Assembly (NCBI GenBank): GCA_021163015.1
Contig: JAGGXO010000028.1
Location: 1-8,654 of the forward strand
DNA length: 8,654 nucleotides
Source: Candidatus Bipolaricaulota bacterium
Lineage (GTDB): Bacteria > Bipolaricaulota > Bipolaricaulia > UBA7950 > UBA9294
Direction of reading: 5' to 3'
A program made the translations under genes and the position numbers. This document shows positions 1-6,216 of this stretch, piece by piece. Every line of letters begins with the position of its first letter. Position 1 is the stretch's first letter. Under the pieces are notes generated by a model. The model was not told where the DNA came from. It saw nothing but the letters and a program-made list of their open reading frames with translations, and did no database searches.

Positions 1-227
1 AGATAGCCGATGCGTGCCCGATTGGTACGCGGCGGCCCGTCGAAGACGGTCACCCGCCCGGATGTAGGAAAGAGGAGTCCCGCGAGCAGCTTCAGCATCG
101 TCGATTTGCCGCTTCCGTTCAGGCCCAGCACTCCTACAACTTCACCTTTGGGAAATGCAATCGTGAAGTTGCGCAGCCCCTCGTTCTTTCCGTATAGCTT
201 GGTCACATCATCAAGTCTCGCTAGCAT
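1..227 (-). CDS. ABC transporter ATP-binding protein (partial, YtrB-like)
   Basis: This is the N-terminal 75 residues of an ABC-transporter ATPase; the gene runs off the left edge. It would hydrolyse ATP on the cytoplasmic face to drive export by a membrane partner that lies outside the window. The visible part begins MLARLDDVTKLYGKNEGLRN and contains a complete Walker A motif, GLNGSGKST, at residues 35-43. The Q-loop, signature motif and Walker B are not in view. The ATG at 225-227 is preceded by AGGAGG (234-239) with 6-base spacing. The start overlaps the last 17 bases of the GntR-type regulator upstream, so the two are probably translationally coupled and co-transcribed. YtrA-type regulators are typically encoded beside such ATPases, as in the ytr operon of Bacillus. 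The substrate cannot be inferred from this fragment. Confidence 0.93.
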   Translation of the reverse strand, partial: MLARLDDVTKLYGKNEGLRNFTIAFPKGEVVGVLGLNGSGKSTMLKLLAGLLFPTSGRVTVFDGPPRTNRARIGY

Positions 228-594
228 CCAGCACCTCCTGCAGGACTGCGATCGCCTCTCTTGCAGATACGCCGAGCCGTCCGAATTCCTTGGCATACTG
301 CATCGCTGCGGACTTGAGGAGATCGCGCTGCAGCGTCTCCACCGGCGCATCCTCGCGGACGAACGTCCCCAGTCCTCGCTTTGTTTCGATCACTCCCTGC
401 CCCTCGAGTTCTGAGTAGGCGTGAACCACTGTATTCGGATTGACGCTCAAACGTTGCGCAAGCTCACGCGCCGACGGGAGCTTCTCGCCCGCCGCCAAGT
501 CTCCGCGCGCCAGGAATCGACGTACGTTCTCCGCGATCTGTACGAAGATCGGTCCGGCGTCCATATCAATGAGCCAATCATCTCGATTCGTCAT
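211..594 (-). CDS. GntR family transcriptional regulator, YtrA subfamily
   Basis: A 127-residue DNA-binding repressor. Residues about 13-79 form the GntR winged helix-turn-helix, with the hallmark stretches EKLPSARELAQRLSVNPNTV (37-56) and a wing ending GLGTFVR (74-80). The remaining roughly 47 residues are too short for the FadR, HutC or MocR effector domains. They match the short helical dimerisation tail of the YtrA subfamily. Such proteins usually repress their own operon, which encodes an ABC transporter, and respond to cell-envelope or antibiotic stress; that is family knowledge. Here the downstream gene is an ABC ATPase overlapping by 17 bases. The ATG at 592-594 has no Shine-Dalgarno site, but the -10 box lies 8 bases upstream, so the transcript is probably leaderless. 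The start codon itself is part of the palindromic operator. An internal ATG at codon 11 is less likely because family similarity begins before it. Confidence 0.93.
   Translation of the reverse strand: MTNRDDWLIDMDAGPIFVQIAENVRRFLARGDLAAGEKLPSARELAQRLSVNPNTVVHAYSELEGQGVIETKRGLGTFVREDAPVETLQRDLLKSAAMQYAKEFGRLGVSAREAIAVLQEVLDASET
234..239 (-). promoter_or_regulatory. Ribosome binding site of the ABC ATPase gene
   Basis: AGGAGG on the minus strand lies 6 bases before the ATG at 227. It sits inside the 3' end of the regulator gene, so it fixes the ATPase start within the overlap and points to coupled translation. Confidence 0.8.
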
Positions 595-623
595 AGTGTA
601 TTAGTATACTAATACACTATGAC
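590..623. promoter_or_regulatory. Perfect 34-bp palindromic operator
   Basis: The half-site GTCATAGTGTATTAGTA is followed directly by its exact reverse complement, centred between 606 and 607. It covers the -10 box, the spacer and the start codon of the regulator gene. YtrA-type repressors are known to bind inverted repeats with AGTGTA/TACACT-like arms; here these arms are at 595-600 and 613-618. Binding would block RNA polymerase, so autorepression of the regulator-transporter operon is the natural reading. The palindrome is seen directly; the binding protein is inferred from position. Confidence 0.85.
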
Positions 624-631
624 TTTGTCAA
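603..631 (-). promoter_or_regulatory. Sigma-70-type promoter of the regulator operon
   Basis: On the minus strand, a consensus -35 TTGACA (626-631) is separated by 17 bases from -10 TATACT (603-608). Transcription should begin near 594-596, at or within two bases of the regulator ATG, giving a leaderless mRNA. The promoter overlaps the 34-bp palindrome, as expected for a repressed promoter. Confidence 0.85.
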
Positions 632-863
632 GAAGAAGCCGCATGCCCCATTGATAATCCTGATAGAGACGGTGATATCGCGCTTGCAGCAGTGTGGCAG
701 AGGGAGATCAATCGGCTAGATGGAGGTACTAGGCGAGGGCGCGATAGTGCACGCACTGCCGGATATCGTCCGGGAGCGGATCGACCTTAAACACAGTGAG
801 GTGATTGACGAGATCGCGCCATGCGCGTTGGTGTTCATCTCTTATCTGCATTCGGTCTTGCTT

Positions 864-872
864 TGGTATACT
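864..872 (+). promoter_or_regulatory. Extended -10 promoter of the PfpI-family gene
   Basis: TGGTATACT is an extended -10 element (TGn-TATACT, -10 at 867-872). No good -35 is present at normal spacing, as is common for extended -10 promoters. The predicted start near 879 gives a leader of about 31 bases, long enough to include the AAGGAGG ribosome site. This contrasts with the leaderless promoters of two other genes in the window. Confidence 0.55.
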
Positions 873-897
873 GCAGTTAGTACAGTCCCGGCTGCAT

Positions 898-904
898 AAG
901 GAGG
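898..904 (+). promoter_or_regulatory. Ribosome binding site of the PfpI-family gene
   Basis: AAGGAGG ends 5 bases before the ATG at 910. This decides the start in favour of 910 over the longer open frame beginning at 805. Confidence 0.85.
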
Positions 905-909
905 TCATT

Positions 910-1419
910 ATGAATGGAGTGTTGATTCTCGTTGAAGAGGGCTATGAGGAATTCGAGCTGTGGGTTCCCTACTACCGCTTCCTTGAGGCAGGACTGACGG
1001 TGGAAATCGTGGGGAAGGAGTCCGGGCATGTCTACGCTGGCAAGCACGGGATCACCGTCACTGCGACGCGCTCGTTCTCCGATGTTAGCCTAAAAAACGT
1101 GCAGGCGATAGTTGTTCCCGGTGGGCTAGCCCCGGACAGGCTGCGGCAACACGAGGATGCGCTGGATCTCATCCGTCAGGCGAACAAGGACAACATAGTT
1201 ATTGCGGCAATCTGTCACGCCGGATCGGTCCTCATCTCCGCCGGGATCGTAGCCGATAGGCGATTGACCTCCTACCTTTCGATACGCGATGACCTGCTTG
1301 CCGCGAACGCAGAATGGGTCGACGAGCCAGTGGTGATCGACGGCAATCTGATCACCTCGCGCACACCCCGCGACCTTCCTCAGTTCCTCCCAGCGATCCT
1401 CGGTCCGATCTCAAGCTAG
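910..1419 (+). CDS. DJ-1/PfpI family protein
   Basis: A 169-residue cytoplasmic protein of the PfpI branch of the DJ-1/ThiJ superfamily, close to the usual 165-170 residues. The nucleophile elbow is AAICHAGSVL, with the catalytic cysteine at 102 and its adjacent histidine at 103. The conserved acidic residues of the active site lie in YEEFEL (residues 12-17; Glu13 and Glu16). VVPGG (68-72) and SYLSIRDD (121-128) match other conserved family segments. Family members are reported as cysteine peptidases, glyoxalase III-type or deglycase-type enzymes acting on damage from reactive aldehydes, often in stress responses. The sequence cannot separate these activities. The usual Gly after the Cys-His pair is Ala here (CHAG for CHGP). 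The gene has its own promoter and a strong ribosome site. It is followed by a 183-base gap before the next gene, so it is probably a single-gene unit. Confidence 0.93.
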   Translation: MNGVLILVEEGYEEFELWVPYYRFLEAGLTVEIVGKESGHVYAGKHGITVTATRSFSDVSLKNVQAIVVPGGLAPDRLRQHEDALDLIRQANKDNIVIAAICHAGSVLISAGIVADRRLTSYLSIRDDLLAANAEWVDEPVVIDGNLITSRTPRDLPQFLPAILGPISS

Positions 1420-1439
1420 AGCGATACGGGAAGCCAAGA

Positions 1440-1470
1440 GGCATTCTTAAGCAGAGCCGCAGAGAATGCC
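1440..1470 (+). terminator. Weak hairpin downstream of the PfpI-family gene
   Basis: GGCATTCT (1440-1447) and AGAATGCC (1463-1470) form an 8-bp stem with a 15-base loop, 20 bases after the stop codon. There is no T-run after it, so it may stabilise the mRNA end or be a poor terminator rather than a classic intrinsic one. Confidence 0.3.
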
Positions 1471-1564
1471 AAGGAAATCGTAGAGAGGGTGTTTCTTGGC
1501 AATCATCGAGGCTTGAGCGAGCGAAAGTCAGCGGGCGTGAGGATAGATTTGGGTCTTGTGCTCA

Positions 1565-1593
1565 ATGACAATTCTCCTGATTCGCCCTATACT
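1565..1593 (+). promoter_or_regulatory. Promoter of the helicase-nuclease gene (leaderless)
   Basis: ATGACA at 1565-1570 (one mismatch from TTGACA) and TATACT at 1588-1593 are spaced by 17 bases. Transcription would start near 1600-1603, at the ATG at 1603. No Shine-Dalgarno site precedes that ATG, consistent with a leaderless mRNA. Confidence 0.7.
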
Positions 1594-1602
1594 CTCTTCG
1601 CA

Positions 1603-4557
1603 ATGAGTAATGACCTGCTTTCCGATTTGAACGAGCAGCAGCGCGCCGCCGTCACCCACGGCGAGGGGCCTCTCTTGGTTCTGGCCGGGGTTGGGACGGG
1701 AAAGACTACCGTTATTACACGCCGGATTGCCTGGTTGATCGCCGAGAAGCGCGCCAAGCCAGCGGAGATACTCGCCCTAACCTTCACCGAGCGAGCGGCG
1801 GCGGAGATGGAGGAGAGGGTCGATCTCCTTGTCCCCTACGGCTACATCGAGGCGAAGATCGGCACCTTTCACTCCTTCTGCGACTCCATCCTGCGCGAGA
1901 ACGCAATCCTCCTTGGCCTCTCGCCAGACTATCAGATCCTCACCGAGGCTGAGCAAGTGATCTTCCTCAAGGATCACCTGTTCGAGCTACCGCTTCAACG
2001 ATTTCGCCCGTTGGGAAACCCGGTGAAGCACTTATCAGCGATCCTCAAGCTCTTCTCCCGCGCCAAGGACGAGGACGTCACCGCGCAGGAGTACCTTGCC
2101 TATGCCGAGAAACTGGCAGCGGGCGGGGTAGAAGGACTAGACGAGGAAGAGAGAACGCTGCGTAGTGAGAAGATCGCCGACCAAATGGAGCTTGCCCAAA
2201 CCTACGCCGCATATCAGCGGCTGATGGCGGAGAACGCCTTTGTCGACTTTGGCGATCTGATCACGCTTACGCTTAAGCTCCTGCGCGAGCATCCGCTCGT
2301 GCGTAAGCGCTACCAGGATCGCTTCCGCTACATTCTCGTCGATGAGTTCCAGGACACGAACTACGCCCAGTTTGAGCTTTTGAAGCTCCTCGCGGGGCAC
2401 CGTAACCTGACCGTGTGCGGGGACGATGACCAATCGATCTACAAGTTCCGCGGTGCGGCGATCAGTAACATCCTCGGATTCCGCAGCGAGTACCCGGACG
2501 CAAGTCTTGTTGTCATCGTAGAGAACTACCGCTCCACCCAGCAGATACTCGACTCGGCCTATCGCCTGATTCAGTTCAACAACCCCGATCGGTTGGAGGT
2601 GCGCGAAGGGATCGACAAGCGCCTGCGCGCAGTGGCCGGCGATGGGACGGCGGTGCAGCAGCAGCACTTTCAGGAGATCGCCGATGAGTGCGACTTCGTC
2701 GCCGAGACGATCGCCAGTGGCGTGAAGACCGGCTGTACTTATCGCGATTACGCGATCCTTGTGCGCAGCAACGCCCAGGCGGACGATTTCCTGCAGGCAC
2801 TGAACCTCCTCCACGTCCCGTGGCACTTCTCCGGAAGTCGTGGCCTGTATGATCGCGAGGAGATCAGAACGATCATTGCCTTTCTGCGCATCCTCGCTGA
2901 CCCGCGCGACAACATGTCCTTCCACTATGTGGCGAGCTCGGCGTTCTACAACGTCCCAGCTGAAGATTTAGCCTTTGCCACAAGCTACTCGCACCGACGG
3001 AACAAAAGCCTATTTGAGGTCTTCCGTGTGGCGGCGAAGAGCGAAGAGTTTCTCGGCCTCTCCGAAGAGGGACGGGACACGATGGTGCGCTTGGCCGATG
3101 ACCTGGCGGCCACTCTCTCCCTGGCGTCGCAGGAGAAGACGGGTGAGGTCCTCTATCACTACCTCACTGAGCGCACCGGAACGATCGCTGCGCTCTCTAA
3201 CTCTGAGGACCCACAGGACGCGCTCAAGGTGCAGAACATTGCCAAGTTCTTCTCCATCATCGAGCGCTTCTCGCGAGTCGCTAAGTACGACCGCGTTCCC
3301 TGGTTCATCGACTACCTTGATTCACTCATCGACGCTGGGGATAACCCGCCTGTAGGAGAGGCGGACTGGGACGAAGACGCGGTGAACGTCCTCACCATCC
3401 ATCAGGCCAAGGGGCTAGAGTTTCCGATCGTCTTCCTCGTCGGTCTGGTCTCGGGGCGGTTCCCGTCGTCTCATCGTCGCGATGCGATCCCACTCCCCGA
3501 CGGGCTGATTAAGGACATCCTCCCTGAAGCGGAGTCCGACTTCCATAAGCAAGAAGAGCGGCGCCTGTTCTATGTGGGGATGACGCGCGCTAAGGAGGAA
3601 TTGTACCTAACCAGCGCCAAGGACTACGGCGGTAAGCGGCCGCGCAAACCGAGCCAGTTCGTTTCCGAGGCGCTCGACCTTCCGCTGGCGCAGCTCAACG
3701 TAGTGAAGGGCTCGCCGATTGCCTCGCTTCTCAGACACGGAAAGGCACCAGCGGAGACAGCGGTGGAGACATCGACGAGCGATGGCCTCGTACTCCTTCC
3801 GCGCGGGGAGGAGATGCTCGTGTTGAGCAATCGCAGGATCGACGACTACCTCACCTGTCCAATGAAGTACCGGTATATCCACATCCTCAAGGTCCCCATT
3901 CGGCAGCACCACTCTGTCATCTATGGAAGCGCCATCCATCACGCGATAAAACGCTACAACACTGCGCGGCACGTGGGTGAAGTGATCTCCCTCTCCGAGA
4001 TTCAGGATGCGTTCCGACAGGCGTGGCAGACGGAAGGATTCCTCACGCGTGAGCACGAGGAGCTGCGCTATCAGGAGGGGCTGGAGGCGCTTTCCGAGTT
4101 TTACACCCACGCGCAAGCAGAGGAAGCAACGCCGACCTACATCGAGCAGCATTTCTCGTTTATCGATAGTGGGGTGAAGATCGTGGGAGTGTTCGACCGC
4201 ATCGACATCCCAAACGTCAACCAGCCGCAGGACGGGCTGATCATCGACTACAAGACATCGCAGGTGAAGAACCAAGAGGACGCTGACAAGAAGACAAAGG
4301 CAAGCAGGCAACTGGCAATCTATGCGCTTGCCTATGAGCACCTGTTCAAAGCACTTCCCGCGGCGCTCGAACTCCGCTTTCTCACACCAAAGTTGTTCAT
4401 CGGCAGGATCGCGCCAACCGAAAAGGCGCTCGATAAAGCACGCGCCGAGATCGAAAAGGCAGCAGAAGGGATCCGAGCCGGCAGATTCCCTGCCGAGCCG
4501 AGCTACTTCGCCTGCAGCTATTGCCCCTACCGAACGATCTGCCCGGCAAAGAAGTAG
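1603..4557 (+). CDS. UvrD-like helicase with C-terminal PD-(D/E)XK nuclease and iron-sulfur motif
   Basis: A 984-residue superfamily 1A DNA helicase fused to a RecB/AddB/Cas4-type nuclease. Helicase motifs in order are Walker A GVGTGKTT (29-36), ILVDEFQDTN (244-253), GDDDQSIYKFRGA (273-285), ENYRST (307-312), NVLTIHQAKGLEFP (595-608) and RLFYVGMTRAKEELYLT (654-670). The nuclease has His780 in AIHHAI, Asp865 in GVFDRID, Asp882 and Lys884 in IIDYKT, and a QLAIYALAY motif (903-911). Cys752 together with C971-x2-C974-x5-C980 matches the four-cysteine [4Fe-4S] pattern of AddB and Cas4. The protein probably unwinds and degrades or resects DNA ends in recombinational repair; the closest functional models are AdnAB and AddAB. 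No second helicase-nuclease subunit is present here. The upstream in-frame start at 1489 is unlikely: it adds 38 non-conserved residues and ignores the promoter ending at 1593. All key residues are intact. Confidence 0.93.
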   Translation: MSNDLLSDLNEQQRAAVTHGEGPLLVLAGVGTGKTTVITRRIAWLIAEKRAKPAEILALTFTERAAAEMEERVDLLVPYGYIEAKIGTFHSFCDSILRENAILLGLSPDYQILTEAEQVIFLKDHLFELPLQRFRPLGNPVKHLSAILKLFSRAKDEDVTAQEYLAYAEKLAAGGVEGLDEEERTLRSEKIADQMELAQTYAAYQRLMAENAFVDFGDLITLTLKLLREHPLVRKRYQDRFRYILVDEFQDTNYAQFELLKLLAGHRNLTVCGDDDQSIYKFRGAAISNILGFRSEYPDASLVVIVENYRSTQQILDSAYRLIQFNNPDRLEVREGIDKRLRAVAGDGTAVQQQHFQEIADECDFVAETIASGVKTGCTYRDYAILVRSNAQADDFLQALNLLHVPWHFSGSRGLYDREEIRTIIAFLRILADPRDNMSFHYVASSAFYNVPAEDLAFATSYSHRRNKSLFEVFRVAAKSEEFLGLSEEGRDTMVRLADDLAATLSLASQEKTGEVLYHYLTERTGTIAALSNSEDPQDALKVQNIAKFFSIIERFSRVAKYDRVPWFIDYLDSLIDAGDNPPVGEADWDEDAVNVLTIHQAKGLEFPIVFLVGLVSGRFPSSHRRDAIPLPDGLIKDILPEAESDFHKQEERRLFYVGMTRAKEELYLTSAKDYGGKRPRKPSQFVSEALDLPLAQLNVVKGSPIASLLRHGKAPAETAVETSTSDGLVLLPRGEEMLVLSNRRIDDYLTCPMKYRYIHILKVPIRQHHSVIYGSAIHHAIKRYNTARHVGEVISLSEIQDAFRQAWQTEGFLTREHEELRYQEGLEALSEFYTHAQAEEATPTYIEQHFSFIDSGVKIVGVFDRIDIPNVNQPQDGLIIDYKTSQVKNQEDADKKTKASRQLAIYALAYEHLFKALPAALELRFLTPKLFIGRIAPTEKALDKARAEIEKAAEGIRAGRFPAEPSYFACSYCPYRTICPAKK

Positions 4558-4570
4558 AGGAAAACAGGCG

Positions 4571-4638
4571 GGGTCAGGTCTTGCAATCCAACACTAGACT
4601 TTCATTTCATTTATTTAAGTCTTGGATTGCAAGACCCT
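4571..4638. repeat. REP-like inverted repeat (GGGTCAGGTCTTGCAATCCAA type)
   Basis: GGTCTTGCAATCCAA at 4577-4591 is matched by its exact complement TTGGATTGCAAGACC at 4622-4636, a 15-bp stem. A further 5-bp inner pairing is possible (GACTT 4597-4601 with AAGTC 4617-4621) around an AT-rich loop. The left side starts GGGTCAGGTCTTG. From memory, such heads occur at palindromic repeats mobilised by REP-associated tyrosine (Y1/IS200-like) transposases in diverse bacteria. No transposase is in the window, so this would be a non-autonomous copy. It lies just after a convergent gene end and may also act as a bidirectional 3' mRNA boundary. Confidence 0.6.
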
Positions 4639-4692
4639 ACGATTCTTCAGGATTGGCCTCAGATCTCTCTTGGGAACGTCGGGCAGGCAAGG

Positions 4693-4738
4693 CCAGTGTT
4701 GCGGAAAGTGTGATTTCAACAGGCTTTCCTAACGCTGG
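4693..4738. repeat. Second long hairpin in the convergent gap
   Basis: The outer arms CCAGTGTT (4693-4700) and AACGCTGG (4731-4738) pair over 8 positions, with one G-T pair. The inner arms GGAAAG (4703-4708) and CTTTCC (4724-4729) pair perfectly around a 15-base loop, with a small asymmetric bulge between the stems. There is no T-run, so it is not a clear intrinsic terminator. It might be a degenerate repeat or an RNA 3' structure. Confidence 0.4.
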
Positions 4739-4854
4739 AGCTTGCTTGCAACGTTGCTCTTGATGTGTGCAATGTCGAGCATGCCTGTGCTCTTGGCAGA
4801 TTGAAGGGTGAGATACTACGGGGCAATAAGAAGAACCTGTTCTCTCGTTTGTGT

Positions 4855-5643
4855 CTAGGAGGGCTTTCTCGCTCGCACGATGAGGAAGAAGGGGAACACT
4901 TGCGCAGCTTGCAGGTTCGGATGTTCGCTCACAACGTCATCGCTCGGTCTCGGTTCGGCAAACCGTTCGAGGGTGAAGCCGGCATCGATGAGTAGGTTCA
5001 ACCACTCGCTGAAGGTGCGCGTGAACCGGGGCACCCGGAACTTCCTCACTTGCTCTTGTTGCTCTGTGGGCAGAGCGCCAAATGTCCACTCCTCCACTTC
5101 ACCGTGCAAACTTTCGAAGTAGCTGCCGATCTCGAAGGCGTACGCTTTGCCTTGTTCATCCCGCAGCTTCTTGCGATGTGGCGTATCAAAGCAGGGATGA
5201 GAAATCGAGAATTGGAAGAACCCGCCCCGTTTGAGGACGCGATATGCCTCGGAAACGGCGCGCTCGACCTCCGGGATGTCCATCATGCTCATGAACGCAG
5301 TGGCAAAGTCGAACGTCTCTCTGGGATACGGAAGGCTTGCTGCGTCCGCCACGCGGTAGGAGATCCACAGGGTTTCTCGTTCCTCCTCCGCACGCGCGTG
5401 CTCGATGAAGCGCTCGGAGATGTCGATCCCGGTCATCCTCGCTCCGCGACGCGCCAGGAGGCGTGTGTTGTGCCCCTCGCCGCAACCGATGTCGAGCCCT
5501 TCAAGCCCATCAATGTCGGGAAGAATGTCAAGGAAGGTAGGCGTATTGAACAGATCGCGACAGACGTCGTAGCCAGCCCGGCTCAGTTCAGTCCAGACAT
5601 CCGCGTTGTCGTTCCACATCCGTCCCGCTTCTTTGTTGTCCAT
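4855..5643 (-). CDS. Class I SAM-dependent methyltransferase
   Basis: A 262-residue cytoplasmic methyltransferase of the Rossmann type (Methyltransf_11/UbiE-like). The SAM-binding motif I is GLDIGCGEGHNTRLL (49-63), followed by the acidic ribose-binding Asp74 in GIDIS. Further landmarks are VADAASLPY (98-106), FDFATAFMSMMDIP (111-124) and RVLKRGGFFQFSISHPC (135-151). The C-terminal third contains FTRTFSEWLNLLIDAGF, typical of the small-molecule branch of the family. The substrate cannot be told from sequence; this is not a recognisable DNA methyltransferase, as no NPPY/DPPY-type motif is seen. The ATG at 5643 is preceded by the purine-rich AGGAAAGAGAGG, and the N-terminal WNDNADVW matches what I recall of relatives, supporting this start. 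It lies 107 bases downstream of the coiled-coil gene on the same strand. Its much higher GC suggests it is not part of that unit. Confidence 0.9.
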   Translation of the reverse strand: MDNKEAGRMWNDNADVWTELSRAGYDVCRDLFNTPTFLDILPDIDGLEGLDIGCGEGHNTRLLARRGARMTGIDISERFIEHARAEEERETLWISYRVADAASLPYPRETFDFATAFMSMMDIPEVERAVSEAYRVLKRGGFFQFSISHPCFDTPHRKKLRDEQGKAYAFEIGSYFESLHGEVEEWTFGALPTEQQEQVRKFRVPRFTRTFSEWLNLLIDAGFTLERFAEPRPSDDVVSEHPNLQAAQVFPFFLIVRARKPS

Positions 5644-5750
5644 CTTCCTCTCTTTCCTGATTAGGCCTGAGTGTCGATCGGTAGATCCCCCAAATACTTC
5701 TCTCGATTAAGCCCTGTTTGAGATGCCGATTAGTGGTCAAAACCGGTTCC

Positions 5751-6212
5751 TCAGCTGAGCAAGAGAGAGGCGATCAACCCTCCAACAACGAGAGCAGCTA
5801 TTACGAAACTCATCCCTCGCTGTAACATAAGAGCGTGATGCAGAGAGGCGAAATGATCCTCTACTTCCTCGAACTTCTGGGAAAGGTGCTGAATGTCTGT
5901 TCTGAGGTTTTGGACACCAAGGTTGACGGCACTTACGGTATTATCCAGTTTGTCTAACCTTGAAGGAAAATCTACTTGCGATATCTTGTCAAGTACTTCG
6001 TGTATCTCATTACCGATCTCCATATCGCGTTCTTGTTGCTTCTGGTACCAGCTGGTCACTTGTTTTAGCGCTGATAACACTTCTTTGCTGGCGGATACGG
6101 CTTCGGTGGCCGCCTCTTGTGCCGCATGGATTTCATCTACAGACTTGCTTAGCCGTTCTAGCTCAGATTCTAGTTCAGCCAGATGGTCATTTACCGCAGC
6201 GGTATCACTCAT
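5751..6212 (-). CDS. Tail-anchored coiled-coil protein of unknown function
   Basis: A 153-residue protein I do not recognise as a named family. Residues about 8-125 are strongly helical and charged with coiled-coil character, for example LAELESELERLSKSV and FPSRLDKLDNTV, with a break around DFPS (81-84). Residues about 134-152 (MSFVIAALVVGGLIASLLLS) form one hydrophobic segment ending at the C-terminus. There is no N-terminal signal peptide, so the protein is probably C-tail anchored with the coiled coil in the cytoplasm. The ATG at 6212 is chosen because AAGGAG lies 9 bases upstream; an in-frame TTG at 6230 is less likely. The gene begins 4 bases after the stop of the RecQ-like helicase gene, and its ribosome site lies inside that gene, so the two are almost certainly translated from one mRNA. 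A role as membrane-bound partner or effector of the helicase is inference. Confidence 0.8.
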   Translation of the reverse strand: MSDTAAVNDHLAELESELERLSKSVDEIHAAQEAATEAVSASKEVLSALKQVTSWYQKQQERDMEIGNEIHEVLDKISQVDFPSRLDKLDNTVSAVNLGVQNLRTDIQHLSQKFEEVEDHFASLHHALMLQRGMSFVIAALVVGGLIASLLLS

Positions 6213-6216
6213 CGGA

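Larger units (their letters stand above)
624..909. other. Intergenic stretch without a convincing gene
   Basis: Between the two divergently arranged genes (regulator start to PfpI start, about 315 bases in all) I find no recognisable gene. Two short open frames exist. One is on the plus strand, 720-899, 59 codons, beginning MEVLGEGAIVHALPD, with no ribosome site. The other is on the minus strand, 729-851, 40 codons, beginning MQIRDEHQRAWRDL; its frame continues beyond two stops toward the palindrome. They overlap each other, so at most one could be real, and either may be a relic. The right end carries the promoter and ribosome site of the PfpI-family gene. Confidence 0.5.
4558..4854. other. 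Gap between convergent genes, without a gene
   Basis: About 300 bases between the ends of the helicase-nuclease and methyltransferase genes. Short open frames here do not resemble known proteins and mostly extend out of the flanking genes. The stretch holds two inverted repeats, listed separately, and a perfect 10-base palindrome GCAACGTTGC at 4748-4757. Confidence 0.6.

Noticed and set aside
655..800. Possible antitoxin-like relic (a frame reading ALAAVWQREINRLDGG).
   Set aside because: The resemblance to addiction-module components is a few residues only, the frame needs a shift to continue, and no toxin partner is visible.
805..909. Upstream extension of the PfpI-family protein to a start at 805.
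   Set aside because: The extra 35 residues are not conserved in the family, and the promoter and AAGGAGG site lie downstream of 805, pointing to 910.
1489..1602. Upstream extension of the helicase-nuclease to a start at 1489.
   Set aside because: The extra 38 residues do not look like the family and the promoter at 1565-1593 would lie inside the coding region; MSNDLLSDLNEQQ at 1603 is the usual kind of N-terminus.
2137..2925. A 262-codon open frame on the minus strand inside the helicase-nuclease gene.
   Set aside because: It is fully opposite a gene with intact helicase motifs, has no family resemblance, and is explained by GC-rich codon structure. The same applies to the minus-strand frame at 3607-4341.
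4855..5643. The methyltransferase as a DNA-modifying part of the RecQ/coiled-coil unit.
   Set aside because: It lacks DNA methyltransferase catalytic motifs, is separated by 107 bases and has clearly higher GC; it looks like an ordinary small-molecule enzyme.
5050..5664. A 204-codon plus-strand frame opposite the methyltransferase.
   Set aside because: The minus-strand gene has clear SAM-binding motifs; the antisense frame has none and no ribosome site of note.
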